Shown: positions 1 through 12,453 of the stretch, piece by piece
Layout of the letters: the number at the start of each line of letters is the position of its first letter
How positions within the stretch are numbered: position 1 is the stretch's first letter
Source of the DNA: Mangifera indica
Taxonomy: Eukaryota; Streptophyta; Magnoliopsida; Sapindales; Anacardiaceae
Assembly: GCF_011075055.1 (NCBI RefSeq)
Contig: NW_025401198.1
Coordinates: 22,717 to 86,716, forward strand
DNA length: 64,000 nt
Direction of reading: 5' to 3'
The notes under the pieces: model-generated
Told to the model about the DNA's origin: nothing
What the model saw: the letters and a program-made list of their open reading frames with translations, nothing else
The model's database searches: none
Made by a program: the position numbers and the translations under genes

Positions 1-2479
1 GTTTGTTTAAAATCAATTAAGTTTTGAATGAAATAAGTAAAGAAGTGTGTTTTAATCCAATAAATATTTTCATATGCCTCCAAAGCTACCCCATCCAAAT
101 CATTAATAAATGAAATCAATTGTCTTCATGTAAATTGTTTTCATGCAATTGTTTAATGACAAGTGTTTTCATAAAACAATTTTATTCAACTTTTTCAATT
201 TTCTTATGCATAAATTCACTTAATTTTGTATTGCAATTTCGCTCACCATTTTTTGCACCTCACACACACCTGCATGCACTCTTCACACCCACACACACTT
301 ACACACACCTCTTCGCACCCGCATGCGCTTTGTGTACTTATGTTCAGCTTTTTGTTACGATTTATAAATATTAACAATTACACAAAAAATTATCTATTTT
401 TGAATATTTGGATCATAAGTTATCAAACATATCATATTATCAATATGATGATATAGGAGAAAAGGTTTTTCAAGAAAAACTATATCAAATCTAACGTAAT
501 TAGAAGAGAGGAGTATTATTGAAATACAAATTAAATTTGCTTAAAAAAGTAAAATCACTTAAAGTTTGTCTAAAAAAGTTTAGGCAGAAACTTTCGTGCC
601 TATTTTAATTATTATCCCTTTTTCTTTAGTTTCAAAAAAAAAAAAAGGTCTAATGATGCCATATTTCGTTCCTCTTTCATAGTATGTTTTCACAACTTAT
701 AATTATAAAGCAACCAATTAATAAACTTACAATTACAAGTATTTTTGGTGCATTATATTTATTATTGTCATGTATACTAAAGAATCTTGACCTACATCTT
801 TTGGTGACTAGCATACAAGAACAAGAAACAAACATTTTAAAATGTAAATACTACGATTTGAGTGTTTGTGAAAACTTAAACTTAGACAATGAGTTTGTGG
901 AGTTATGATGACCCCCAACCATCATTAGGCATGCCATCACAATACTTCATTTTTCAATAATTTTTTGAGTAAAAATCTTTTTGTTGTTAGATGTTACATC
1001 TACGGTTATTACAACAGTGAGAAATCTTATTAGGAGCTTGTGAGCACCAGGGTAACAACATGGCTTAGTAAAAGCATGTGGTCACCAAAGTGGTGACAAA
1101 GCTTATAATGATCCCTCTTTTAAGCAGTGTTCTTATAGAGTCTTCTGCATTAGGTTTGTGGGAGAGACTAGTGAAAGTTAACAGCTAAGATGGGCTACAA
1201 AATAGCTTTCAAGCTTTTGCTCACTTCTATTGACTACTTATCCCTTTAGGACTAACACATTAGAATGATGACATAAATATGTATGCCCCTAGTTTGCATG
1301 ATTTATATCCTTGGATGTTGTACTCATGACGGGCGGAATTTTGTTGGCATGAGTAACCTTTGGATATTACAAATTTACACAATCTTTTCTTTGTGTAAGT
1401 CTTGCTTAGCAAATGTAGGTTAGATCGTCCTTGGACTTTGTACCACAAACCTCGATGTAACCTGTTAGATAGGAATTAAATTCTAAATATTAGATGTTTA
1501 CACTTATAAGATGGTAAGTTATTTTTTAACATCGAATATCAAACCTTAACCTCATGACATGAATTTATAGCATGCCTAAAGATGACATTGACCTGATGTC
1601 AATTATCTCTTGACCATCGAAGGTTGGTGTCTTGACTGTCTAGACATAGGGTGCATTCTACTTATTCGATGTTACTCGTACTTAAGATATGCATTACATA
1701 CTATGGGACAAGACCTCTATTAATGGAAGTTGAAGCCTAACATGTTGAGATGGATTCTAATAATTGTATCCAACCACCTTTTTTAAGAGAATCAACATAC
1801 ATTTAGGTAGTCTTGCATGTTTGACTTATAGGCAGGTAACTAATGTGTTTAAAGCAACAATGTGTGGGGCATTAAGCAGATGTTATCCTTTGATCAAAGA
1901 CATGTTTCGTATGTTAAGAGGTGTTATCCATTGATTGTCGTTCTATACTTGGTTGGACAATGTAAGTTACCTTACTTCTTGTTGTCAAAAAATGAATCAC
2001 TATAGAGTGATAAGAGTCTAGTCATTGGAATCAACAAGTTTGGGATGCTTTAATTATCAAGGCTAATTATGTGTTCAAGATACCCAAGTTGATCAGGTCA
2101 TTTTGAAAGGAGACAAACTTTTTACACCCGAAATGGTATTCTCAAGTCACCATTCTAATCCATGGGTTCAATGAGTTTGGTTGCTTAGTTTGCTAATTAG
2201 AGTGTCAACATACATGACATCAAGTAGATAATGTCTCTAGATAGCGAGAGAGATATCATACTTGTTACCCATTATTTACCTTGTTGAATAATCATAATTT
2301 TAATTCATGTTTAGAAATGTCTTATTGTCATCTTTACTAAGAGTGCCCTTAATAGGAGGTAACAAGCCTAAAGTGTTATATGCCATGGAAAGAATTCAGG
2401 ATCCCTTACCTAATGACAGCTAGTTGTCACTTGTATTGGCATAAGTGATTGATAATCACTTAAGAAGTAACTAACCATA
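1..2479. other. Intergenic DNA, no gene recognised
   Basis: Only short open frames with no recognisable motif occur here on either strand. A CA-rich stretch lies at about 250-330. Nothing resembles a known domain, an RNA gene or a bounded transposon. Decayed repeat DNA is possible but I cannot assign it. Confidence 0.5.
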
Positions 2480-2601
2480 CCAAAATCATAACTTCAATAG
2501 TTTCAACTTACAATTAAAGCAATCACTACCAAAATCACAACTAGAAAAGTTTCAACTTGCAATCAAAGCAATCACTATCTTACCATACCAAAATCACAAC
2601 A
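2480..2601. repeat. Short imperfect tandem repeat, about 50-bp unit
   Basis: The segment starting CCAAAATCAYAAC recurs at 2480, 2529 and 2588. The first two units share the tail TTTCAACTTRCAATYAAAGC; the third is partial and follows a 10-bp spacer. No coding potential was seen. Confidence 0.7.
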
Positions 2602-3105
2602 ACGTCTATCAAGTCATATAATTTTACATTTTACTTGAATAGTTACACATGTAACCCTAGTCTCCACAAACATAAATTTAAAACAATGAAAAGTCTAAAG
2701 TGAAAGACAATTCCAATGACTTACTAATACTTAGGCATTGTATTAAAGTACTATGACAATATCACAATCGCAGTTGTAATATTATTGTTTTCTAAACGAA
2801 ACACGTTACGTATCTTGATTGTCTTCTTGTGTCTCTTCATCTTCTTGTATTGAACTCCATCACAATTCAATATACTTTTTGTTGGTACTAATTTTATCAC
2901 CAACAAATTGCACTATTGGTCAACTTAATTAGTAGAGATGGTAATAGGGTAGGTAGAGGCCGAATACCTTAATCCACCTCCTCGTTCTCGCCCTGTCCCT
3001 CATATGAGAATGACAGAGAATCCTTGTCCCCTCTCTATAAAAAAATTTGCCTCCCCTTCCCTTCTCTATCCTTGTAGGGAAATTTACCCATACTTTTCCC
3101 TCCTA

Positions 3106-4463
3106 TAGTGGTGTGCATAGTTCGGTTTGGTGTGACTTGAGAGTTTTTTCAAACTAAATTAAAAAAAAATGGCTTGAAAAATTTACAAACCAAATAAAAC
3201 TATTTTGGGTTTTCAAGCTAAACTAAAAAAATATGGTTTTGTCCAATATAGATTACAATTTAAACTTATTAAAATCATTCATTTATAAATATGAAATATA
3301 TATATATATATATATAATATACATATAAAGAAAATGACAAAATAAATATGAAAAAAATAAGTAAAGTTGGCAATTTTTAACACGACCTGTTAACTTGATA
3401 TAACACAAAAAATATTGGGTTAGAGATAAGTTTTTTAACACGAAATTTATTTCAAGTTTACCCAACAAGACTCGAAATTAAATTAAGTAGTATTAATATT
3501 TACACAAAAGTAACCTAACATAATCTGAATCAGCTTAAATATTTTGAAGAAATATTACTGTAATAGAATTTACTAGGAATAAATTATAGAAATGTTAAAA
3601 AATAATATTAACATCAGCTAAAATCTTTATAGATTGCATATAGTTATATTTTTATATAATTATAATTACTCATATTACCGTTTATTTTTATTTAAATATT
3701 TTATTTTATTATTAAGTAGTAAGAATTTGATTTTATTAATCAAATTATAGACCTTTTTTAAAGTTCTATCTCATTATAATTATATGTTGTATCCTTATAG
3801 TAATAATTTGAAATCTTTACAAATTGTATATAATTATATTTTATATAATTACAATTACTCATATTATTTTATTTTATTATTAAGTAGTAAAAATTTAATT
3901 TGGCTATTCAAATTATTGACGTGTTTTAAAAATCTTAATATATAAATTTTTAGACCATTTGTCAATAAGACAAAATATTATATTGTTTGTTTTATTAATA
4001 GTATATTAGGGTAATTTGGTGAATAAATTAAAACAATAAAATATTTTGGAAAGTAAAAATAATAAATAATTTTAAGTCAATTTGGGTTGGGTCAGGTCAA
4101 CTCGAATATTAAAGGGTTGGTTAAGAATTTAAAAATGTTAATAAAATTCTAATTTGAATCAGGTTAGAGTTGAATGTCTTTAATATGAAGCCTGAACTAA
4201 CACGACCTGATAACATGAACTACTAGGTCTAAAAATAAGTTGTGCACCTAATTATATATTGAAAAATTTTATTAAATATAGTTTTATATATATATTTTTG
4301 AAAAATATAGTTTACAATTTAGTTAAGTTAAAAAATTGTCCATATTGTAACCCAAATTAAATTTTTTTTTTTAAATTTATCAACTAAAACTAAACCAAAC
4401 CAAACCGTAATTTTTAAACACTCTAGTTGGTTTTACAGTTTCAACCAATTATATACACTCTTA
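3106..4463. mobile_element. hAT-like non-autonomous DNA transposon with a nested insertion
   Basis: The left end TAGTGGTGTGCATAG and the right end TATACACTCTTA are imperfect inverted repeats. They are flanked by an 8-bp near-duplication, CCCTCCTA (3098-3105) and CCCTCCCA (4464-4471). The interior is AT-rich with Y/R-biased CAAACCAAAC-type subterminal motifs and encodes nothing recognisable. A better preserved relative lies at 53472-54403 and shares the ends and the internal ATATAGTTTATAT-like tract. The 8-bp TSD and TAG/CTA-type ends fit the hAT superfamily. The class is inferred, while the boundaries are seen directly. Confidence 0.72.
3363..4231. mobile_element. Nested AT-rich insertion with exact 9-bp duplication
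   Basis: It is flanked by identical AAAATAAGT at 3354-3362 and 4232-4240. The related element at 53472-54403 reads straight through this point, giving a natural empty site. The interior contains AACACGACCTG near both ends in direct orientation and no coding frame. A 9-bp TSD suggests a Mutator-like origin, but clear terminal inverted repeats were not seen, so the class is open. Confidence 0.68.
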
Positions 4464-4698
4464 CCCTCCCATCTTCACTAAAAAAATAATAGTGTATATA
4501 TATTATGTGTAATAATTTAAAACTTTTATATGTAATTCAATATATAAATATTTAGATAATATATTTAAAAAATAATATATTTGAAATATATTTATTTTTA
4601 TGTCCAACTGTGAGGATTTTAATTGTACTTATCTTTATTAGATAACTCTCCGCCTATTCAAAAAGGAACAAGCCGAAGATCCAGTTTTGATTGTTCTC

Positions 4699-5046
4699 TG
4701 TTATAAAATTAACTTAATCAATATGACAGATGAAGAAATTAAAGAAGAATTGATGGAAGGAAGTAAGAAAGTATTGAGAGAATGCTTTTATATATGAACT
4801 GGATGCAGAGAAGAGAAGAGAAAAATTGTGTTTACATGAAGAGAGGAGGGGGTATTTATAGGCAATTTGCCGCCCCTCCAATCAACAAAGGAATCAAATT
4901 TTCCAACTTCATTAATGCATTCACACTCCTTTGGTTTCTCCTGCGTAAGCCTTGCCAATTTCTTCTTCCATGTGCTTGCAATAATAAATACGTTCCCACT
5001 GCTTTTCTTGACTTAATTTGGTGGAAAGCCACCTGGTTTTATAACA
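4699..5046 (-). repeat. 3' LTR of the 4.7-10.95 kb copia element
   Basis: This 348-bp LTR has TG/CA termini and 10-bp terminal inverted repeats (TGTTATAAAA). It matches 10602-10953 almost throughout. It has an extra AAGAAAGTA-like stretch near its start and lacks about ten bases present in the other copy. Confidence 0.9.
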
Positions 5047-5056
5047 CTCCCCCTTG
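5047..5056 (-). other. Polypurine tract
   Basis: On the minus strand AAGGGGGAG directly precedes the 3' LTR. This is the expected position for the primer of plus-strand DNA synthesis in an LTR retrotransposon and it confirms the minus orientation of the element. Confidence 0.75.
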
Positions 5057-5339
5057 AATTTCCACCACTTACAGAGAATTATATTAACCTTACTAAGGAA
5101 AAACCCAGTAGGATAAAAACCAAAGCAAAGGAACATAATTATTAAATGTCCTGTAAGTTGGCGTTGGACGTGCTTAAACTGCCTCATTAAAAACCTTACT
5201 AGGAAAACCCAGTGAGACAAAACCTAGTGAAGGAAAAAAGAGTACAGAGCACCTTTTGTTCAATATTGGATAAACTTCCAAATTTTGCCTGATGAATGCT
5301 CCCTCTGATGAACGCTCCCCCTCTTTGTAGTAAGATTAA

Positions 5340-8300
5340 CTTGGTTGCTTGTTGAGCCGTTGCATACCGATGTTATACACTAACTTCTCAAATGTCGATG
5401 TCGGTAGTGTCTTAGTGAACAAATCTACAAGATTCTCACTAGATCTGATTTACTTGACATCAATCTTTTTACTCTGTTGGAGCTCATGAGTGTAAAAGAA
5501 CTTGGTGAGATATGTTTAGTTCTGTCTCCTTTGATGTACCTATCTCTAATTTGGGCTATACATGTTGCATTGTCTTCATATAATATGGAAGGAGTGTTTG
5601 AGGTAGAAGGAAGACTACATGCATTTCAGATATGATGAATGACAGACCGTAACCATATACATTCTCGGCTAGCTTCATGGAGAGCTAAAATCTCTGAATG
5701 ATTTGAAGAAGTTGCAACCAAGCTCTGCTTAGTGGAGCGTCATGATATAGATGTGTCATTATAAGTGAAAATATATCCCGTCTATGAACGGGCCTTATGA
5801 GGGTCAGAAAGATAACCAGCATCTGCATATCCAACCAAACTAGGATTTTTAGGGGATTTGACAGAATAGAATAATCTCAAATCTCTAGTTCCACATAGGT
5901 AACGAAATATATGTTTGATTCAATTCCAGTGGCGACGAGTTGGTGCAGAGCTAAATCGGGCCAATAAATTAACTGTAAAGGATATATCCGGTCTCGTGCA
6001 TTGGGCCAAATATAATAAGGCTCCAATGGTATTAAAATATGGTACTTCATAACCAAGTATCTTTTCATCTTCTTCTTTAGGATGAAATGGATCATTTTTT
6101 GGATCAAGAGACCGAACAACCATTGGGGTGCTCAAAGGATAAGCCTTATCCATATTAAAGTGTTTTAATAATTTTTCAATATACGCTGTTTGATGGATAA
6201 GTATTCCATTTGAATTGTGCTCGATCTGTAGGCCGAGACAATATTTTGTTTTCCCCAAATCCTTTATTTCAAATTCTTTTTTCAAATATTCAGCAGTTTT
6301 TAAGAGCTCTTCAGGAGTCCCAATTAAATTCATGTCATCAACATAAACTACTACAATAGCAAATCCCGATTTTGACCTTTTGATAAAGACATATAGGCAT
6401 ATAGGGTCATTCACATAACCCTCTTTTTTCAAATATTCATTGAGGCGATTGTACCACATACGTCCGAATTGTTTTAATCCGTATAATGATCGTTGTAATT
6501 TAATTGAGTACAAGCCTCTTGAATTGACATTTTTTGCTTCAGGCAATTTGTATCCTTCAGGGAGTTTCATATAAATTTCAGTGTCCAAATTTTCATACAA
6601 ATAAGCAGTAACTACGTCCATTAGACGCATATCCAGTCCTTCAGAGACTGTTAAACTGATTAAATATTTGAATGTGATTATATCTATCACAGGTGTATAT
6701 GTTTCATCAAAGTCTATACTAGGCCTTTGGGAAAAGCCTTAGGCTACAAGCCTGACTTTATATCTAGCAATTTCATTTTTCTCATTTCTTTTTCTCACAA
6801 ATACCCATTTATATCCAACGGGTTGTAAGTCTTGAGGTGTTGAAACTACAGGCCCAATCACTTGACATTTTGCTAGGGAAGCTAATTCTGCTTGAATTGC
6901 TTCTTCCCATTTAGGCTAATCATGTCTTTGTTTGCACTCAACCACAGTATGTGGTTCAAAATCATCATCATTCAGAATTTCAGTAGCTACTGCAAATGAG
7001 AATATATCATCAATTATAATTGTTTCACGATTCTACATTTCTTGTGTATGAACATAATTTAAAGATATTTCAATATTCTCATTTTCCTGTTCTTCAGAAT
7101 TTTGTACCACTTCAGAGGTTTGTGTCACTTCAGGGGCTTGAGTCTCTTTAGAGACCATAACCTCTTCTGGAGAAATATTTGTTTGATTATTTGTCTTTCT
7201 TTTTCGAGGAACAGCGTCCTTTGATCCAACAGGTCTACCATGCTTCTGGCGTGAGGTAGATTGATCAGTCACGGTTCGAATGGATTGTTCAACAGTCACA
7301 TTGATTCTTGTTGGTGTATTAGCAGCTGGAACATGTGATCTTGTCACTTTTGCCGTATCAACAAATGCATCAGGCATTTAGTTGGCAATAATTTGTAAAC
7401 GCACTATCCTCTGAACTTTAGTTTCTCACTTTGGGATGTGCGAGGATCTAAATGAGACATGGTAGATACATATCAAGTAAGTTCATGTCTAACTTCAGGA
7501 GGCATTTTCTTTTCCCCTAAAGATGGGAAAGTTGTCTCATTAAAGTGACAATCTGTAAATCGTGCAGTAAAAAGATCACTTGTTAATGGTTCCAGGTACC
7601 TAATAATGGATGGTGAATTATATCTAACATATATTTCCAAACGACGTTGGGGTCCCATTTTTGTGCGTTGAGGGGACGCAATAGGGACATATATAGCACA
7701 ACCAAATATTCTCAAATGAGATACATTTGGTTGGTAACCAAGAACCAATTGTAGGGGAGAATATTGATGATAAGAAGAAGGTCGCAAGCGAATTAACGCT
7801 GCAACATGTAATATAGCATGTCCCCACATAGAAGTAGGTAATTGACTTTTCAGTAATAAAGTGCGTGCAATTACCTGGAGTCGTTTGATAAGAGACTCAG
7901 CTAATCCATTCTGTGTGTGGACATGCAGGATTGGATGTTCAACCTTAATCCCCATAGATATGCAATAATCATCAAATGTTTTGGAGGTAAATTCACCAGC
8001 ATTATCTAGTCGTATTGACTTGATCGAATAATCTGTGAAATGTGCCTTTAATTTGATAATTTGTGCTAACAGTTTAGCAAATGTAACATTTCGAGTAGGC
8101 AATAAACAAACATGAGACCATCGTGCAGATGCATCAATTAAGACCATAAAATAACAAAATGACCCACTTGATAGATGAATAGGCCCACATATATCCCCTT
8201 GAATCCTTTGCAGGAATGATGAGGAGTCATCTCCAATTTTGGAAGGGGATGGTCTTATTACTAATTTGTCTTGAGAACAGGCGGTGCAGAATTGTTCACT

Positions 8301-8860
8301 AGACAATAAAATTTTATGATTCTGTAATGTATGTCCATGTGAATTTTCAATAATCCTACGCATCATTGTAGATCCTAGGTGGCCTAAACGATCATACCAA
8401 AACATAAATGCTTTTGGATCAACGAACTTCTAGTTCGATACTGCGTAGGTTTCAATTGCCTTTATGATTGTACAATACAATCCAGATGATAAAGCAAGCA
8501 ATTTTTCTAGTATAAGCCTTCTTCCGGAGGTATTACTAGTTATACAGACGAATTCTACACCATTTTCACTCATGGTTTCAAGATGATAACCATTTTTTCT
8601 TATATCTTTAAAACTCAGTAGATTTCTTCTGGATCTACTTGAATATAATGCATCATTGATGCTTAATTTGGTCTCATTGTTTAACATAATTGTGGCTCTT
8701 TCGGAGCCTTCTATCAGATTAATTAATCCTGATATGGTATTTACTTTAGCTTCGATTAATGCTAAAGTTAAGAAAAAATTTTTTTCCTTAAGAATTGTGT
8801 GCGTTGTTGCACTGTCCACCAAACACGTCTCCCATATCAGCTTTTGAAGTCAACGTTTCA
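5340..8860 (-). pseudogene. Degenerate copia pol polyprotein (protease, integrase, RT, RNase H)
   Basis: Read from 8860 down to 5340, the minus strand gives the copia domain order. A protease DSATTH motif lies near 8815. Gag-pre-integrase and integrase follow, with WYDRLGHLG, GDICGPIH, the catalytic region SIRLDNAGEFTS and NGLAESLIKR (8405-7473). Next come a charged linker (7377-7033) and reverse transcriptase with LMDVVTAYLYENLDTEIYM, the active site VVYVDDMNLIGTP and QRSLYGLKQ (6690-5920). RNase H lies at about 5930-5450 and the frame ends with LVDLFTKTLP. The normal protein is a single frame of well over 1000 residues. Here it is split by stop codons near 8430, 7470, 7380, 7033, 6916 and 6740 and by at least one frameshift (near 5935). 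A gag or zinc knuckle upstream of the protease was not found. Confidence 0.88.
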
Positions 8861-9559
8861 ATTTTGGAGTCCATTTCCTCTCATTCAAAAATTACGTTAG
8901 TTATAACATACACAAAATATTGAAAGGAAGAAAGACAAAATAATATTTATGACTTATAAAAATCTTGGGCATCCTTGTCACTATTTAAGTGACCTATATT
9001 GTTATTCTTTGAAAGAAGATTTGAAACATCAAGAATCATTAGATCGACAGGATCTAACTTATTAAAAATTTAATACTTATGGGTGTTTGATATAGATCCA
9101 CCCAATGTTTGTGTGTACTACAGTTACACCACCAATGATATTTATAACCTCACATATTATTTTGTGGTTTACTCTGCATTACAACTACTTCTGGTAGTTG
9201 CGTTCACTTCAGGGAATGATATATAAAGAGAAAAAATTAAGTCAAAATTTTCTTCTCCGATATTGCTACTACAAGAGCATAAAATAAAATGTGGGGAATA
9301 TTTTTCTTCCACATTTAGGAAAAGATTCTGAATATTGTAGAGTTATACTAAATATAGAGTCATTGAAAGTATTATTGAATCTGATGTTCAAATCTATCTT
9401 TCAAATTTCTCCACAAATTTAATAGATTTATCATTATATCCACAAATTTAATCCTTTAGGGATATGATGTCGAGAAATAATAGCCTTGTGTTTGTCCTTC
9501 TGGGACATTTTATTTGGTCAATTTTTCAAGACCCATAAATTATAAGTGGAGATTTATGC

Positions 9560-10460
9560 AAAAAGCCCATTTAATATTATTCATCTAATTTTAGGAACTT
9601 TAGGTTCAATTATTGTCATATTTACAAAACTTCTGGTTTTGTAGATAATATATATGAGTTAATCTTTAAAACTTAAGGTTCAAATATTATCTCATATTTA
9701 TAAAACAGCTGATTTTGTAGGAGAAATATTGGGATTAATTTTGGAAGCTTTAGGTCCATATATTATCCCATATCTACAAAACTTCTGGTTTTGTGGTTGG
9801 TATTCAAAATATTATAAAATGTATTTTGACTATATTTTGGACTTCAAGTCTATATTTTTCACACTTTATGCAAACTTCAGGTTGCAAAGGTGATATCATT
9901 ATTAAAATAAAGACTTTGATGAAACTGGGGACTTCCGACCCATATATATGTATTTTCATGATTTTACAAACTTTAAGTTGTAAATCATAAAACTCGGAAC
10001 TCCGGGCCCATATATATGATTTTCTCACGATTTTACAAGCTTCAGGTTGTAAATCGGATATAAATAAAAATAAATATTCAAATAAATAAAGATGCGAATA
10101 AATAAATATTCAAATAAATGAAATACAATAAAAATAAACATTTAAATAATATCAGGACTTCCGGTCCAGATTCTTGGTTTTATAAACTTCAGGTTACAAG
10201 TAATATTTATGACTTCAGGTCACAAATTTATAATTTCGTAAACTTCGGATTACGAATGATATTCAGGATTTCAGATCCAGATTCATGATATTCAGGACTA
10301 CAGGTCCAGATTCATAATTTTGTAAACTTCAAGTTACAAATAAGATTCAGAACTTCAAGTTTAGATTTATGATATTCCAGACTTCAGGTTTAGATTCAAG
10401 AGTTTCAGGACTTCAGGTCCAAATTTACAATTTTGTAATCTTCAGGTTGCAAATATGATA
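9560..10460. repeat. Degenerate tandem repeat in the copia leader
   Basis: Variants of AACTTCAGGTTACAAAT and GGACTTCAGGTCCAGATT alternate every 25-60 bases through this stretch. It lies between the 5' LTR (10602-10953) and pol, where leader and gag would be expected. Open frames on both strands are a by-product of the repeat. Its role is unknown; it may be an expanded 5' untranslated leader. Confidence 0.75.
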
Positions 10461-10601
10461 CAATTATAAAGAAAAATTAAGTAGAAATATAACATAAATT
10501 ACTGGGACATCATAATTGGGATATCCGTATTTATAATATATAAGCTGCATAACGATATAATGGAAAGATATAATATATCTGAGTTGATCATGCTGATAAC
10601 G

Positions 10602-10953
10602 TGTTATAAAATTAACTTAATCAATATGACAGATGAAGAAATTACAGAAGAATTGATGGAAGGAAGTATTGAGAGAATGCTTTTATATATGAACCGGATG
10701 CAGAGAAGAGAAGAGAAAAATTGTGTTTACATGAAGAGAGGAGGGGGTATTTATAGGCAATTTGCCGCCCCTCCAGTCAACAAAGGAAGCAAATTTCCAA
10801 GCCAATTTTTCAACTTCATTAATGCATTCACACTCCTTTGGTTTCTCCTGCGTCAGCCTTGCCAATTTCTTTTTCCATGTGCTTGCAATAATAAATACGT
10901 TCCCACTGCTTTTCTTGACTTAATCTGGTGGAAAGCCACCTGGCTTTATAACA
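10602..10953 (-). repeat. 5' LTR of the minus-strand copia element
   Basis: This 352-bp LTR has TG/CA termini and matches 4699-5046. On the minus strand it is followed by CGTTATCAGCATGATC, which resembles the TTATCAGCACG-type primer-binding region complementary to initiator tRNA-Met in many plant copia elements. That fixes this copy as the 5' LTR. Confidence 0.88.
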
Positions 10954-11516
10954 TTCCCATCTTTATTAAAAAATTCAATTTTATAGACCAAATTATTATC
11001 TCTATTAATTAATTAAATATGATCGGCATTTTTCGCATATAGTCTCAACTTTAGATCCCGTTTGAGATGGTCCTGAATATTTTAGTTCACATACTATAAT
11101 TAATCTTGGAACATTGTATAATTGAAGAGACGGGTCAACATATTTAATCCAAGTCTTTCTTCTTACAATTTTTTATATTTTCCAGGAATATTTAATATTT
11201 CCAGGAAGTTGTTGGCTTGGTGACTTTTTGATCTTGGAGCCCTCATTTTCTTTTCTGTATCTTTAATCATAGACAAGAAGATGGGCATTTCCACTTTCAT
11301 TATTAAATTACGGCATATATATATTTTTTTAACAGAAACCTACTCGATTTGATCAGATAGTAAGGTCGCGAGTATAATAATTGGACCTATTATATCAGGT
11401 ATAATTCAGTGTTTCACAGCTAATACAATTCAAATTCAGGTCTGCAGCTCTACCACTTCTACTAATTTTAGGGTCAATTGTTGCATTTAGTAAGAGGATT
11501 ACTGAAATATATTTAG

Positions 11517-11974
11517 GAGCCAAAGGACTTTTTACCATCCAAGTTTTAATGAAATAACAAATATATAATTGTAACAGATAAAAAATTTATATATTTGTCA
11601 TAAAGGAATTACGCTCCATTGAGGATAATGGGTGTCGTACAAATTTGGAAGATGCTCATTGTCTAACAAAGTTCGAGCCTCCAACCATCGACAATCACTG
11701 GTGGGCGGAGATGTGAAGAATTTGGGGGGAGGAGGGGAAGTCATTTTTTCAAAATTAAAAATTGAAGGTAAAATATTATTTTTTAAAACTTGGGAAAAAA
11801 ATAAAATAAAATTTTATATTTTGTAACATTATTGTTAAATAATAGTTTTTCTCTTATATTTAACAGTAATTTTAACGAATGTTTAAAAATATATAAGTGT
11901 TTAGGTTTTTTATTTATTACGAATATATTTTTATAATTGAGGTAAAACTTAGTGGGAAATGACTCTTTTTGGCC
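11517..11974. mobile_element. Mutator-like MITE, copy 1
   Basis: The left end GAGCCAAAGGACTTTTTACC and the right end GGGAAATGACTCTTTTTGGCC are imperfect inverted repeats. The 9-bp flanks TATATTTAG (11508-11516) and TATGTTTAG (11975-11983) differ at one base. The interior is AT-rich and non-coding. It shares its right subterminal region (TTTATTTATTRYGAATATAT) with the copy at 42741-43155. Nine-base TSDs are typical of Mutator-like elements. It lies about 480 bp upstream of the NLR open frame. Confidence 0.72.
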
Positions 11975-12453
11975 TATGTTTAGCTAATAACATTGTTAAA
12001 AAAAAAAAGTTTTGCATTGTCTGTGCTGATATATTTACTGAATAATACTGAACAAAAAAGATTTTGCAGTGCTTGTGTTTTCCTGCACCTGATTCTTTGG
12101 TTCATGTTTTAAAACAGACTTTATATTACAAATTCATAAAAATTACCCCCAAACTCAAAGACAGTCAATTGCCCTTCATATCTGAAGGGTCTATGAATTA
12201 GCCAATTTCCAGGAAGTTGCCCTCAATTATTTTCTTCTAAGCTGGATGTAAGACTTTCTGATTGTGGGGACATCATCTTCTTTACTATATCTTTAATTAT
12301 CTGCTACCTCCAAAAATAAATAAATAAATTTTCTGAAATGGGTTTTCGTTTTCATTCTGAAATATCTATTTTACCCTCTGCTTCTCCATTATCTGTGTGT
12401 CCACATCCAAATAGTTTTTATCATTTCACCATAACAGTCTAGTTTTATTATTT
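11975..12453 (+). other. NLR upstream region, start codon not found
   Basis: This is the presumptive promoter, leader and true start of the NLR. The frame used by the NLR is open only from 12415 and has no ATG before its first internal methionine. Segments here (12210-12300) resemble 11190-11290, sharing TTTCCAGGAAGTTG and TATCTTTAATYAT, which suggests an old local duplication of NLR flanking DNA. I could not place a TATA box or a first exon with confidence. Confidence 0.45.

Larger units (their letters stand above)
4699..10953 (-). mobile_element. Complete but decayed Ty1/copia LTR retrotransposon
   Basis: Two near-identical LTRs (4699-5046 and 10602-10953) both begin TGTTATAAAA and end TTTATAACA. 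They bound a minus-strand interior with a polypurine tract next to the left LTR and copia pol remnants. The flanking 5-mers TTCTC (4694-4698) and TTCCC (10954-10958) are a one-mismatch TSD. The LTRs differ by roughly nine substitutions plus a few indels, so this insertion is clearly older than the copia element at 25.8 kb. The interior between the 5' LTR and the protease has no recognisable gag and instead holds a long degenerate repeat. Several stop codons break pol, so the element is defective. Confidence 0.9.

Noticed and set aside
3283..3468. Minus-strand frame with aromatic-rich sequence
   Set aside because: It lies across the hAT-like element and its nested insertion, in AT-rich repeat DNA; there is no coding signal.
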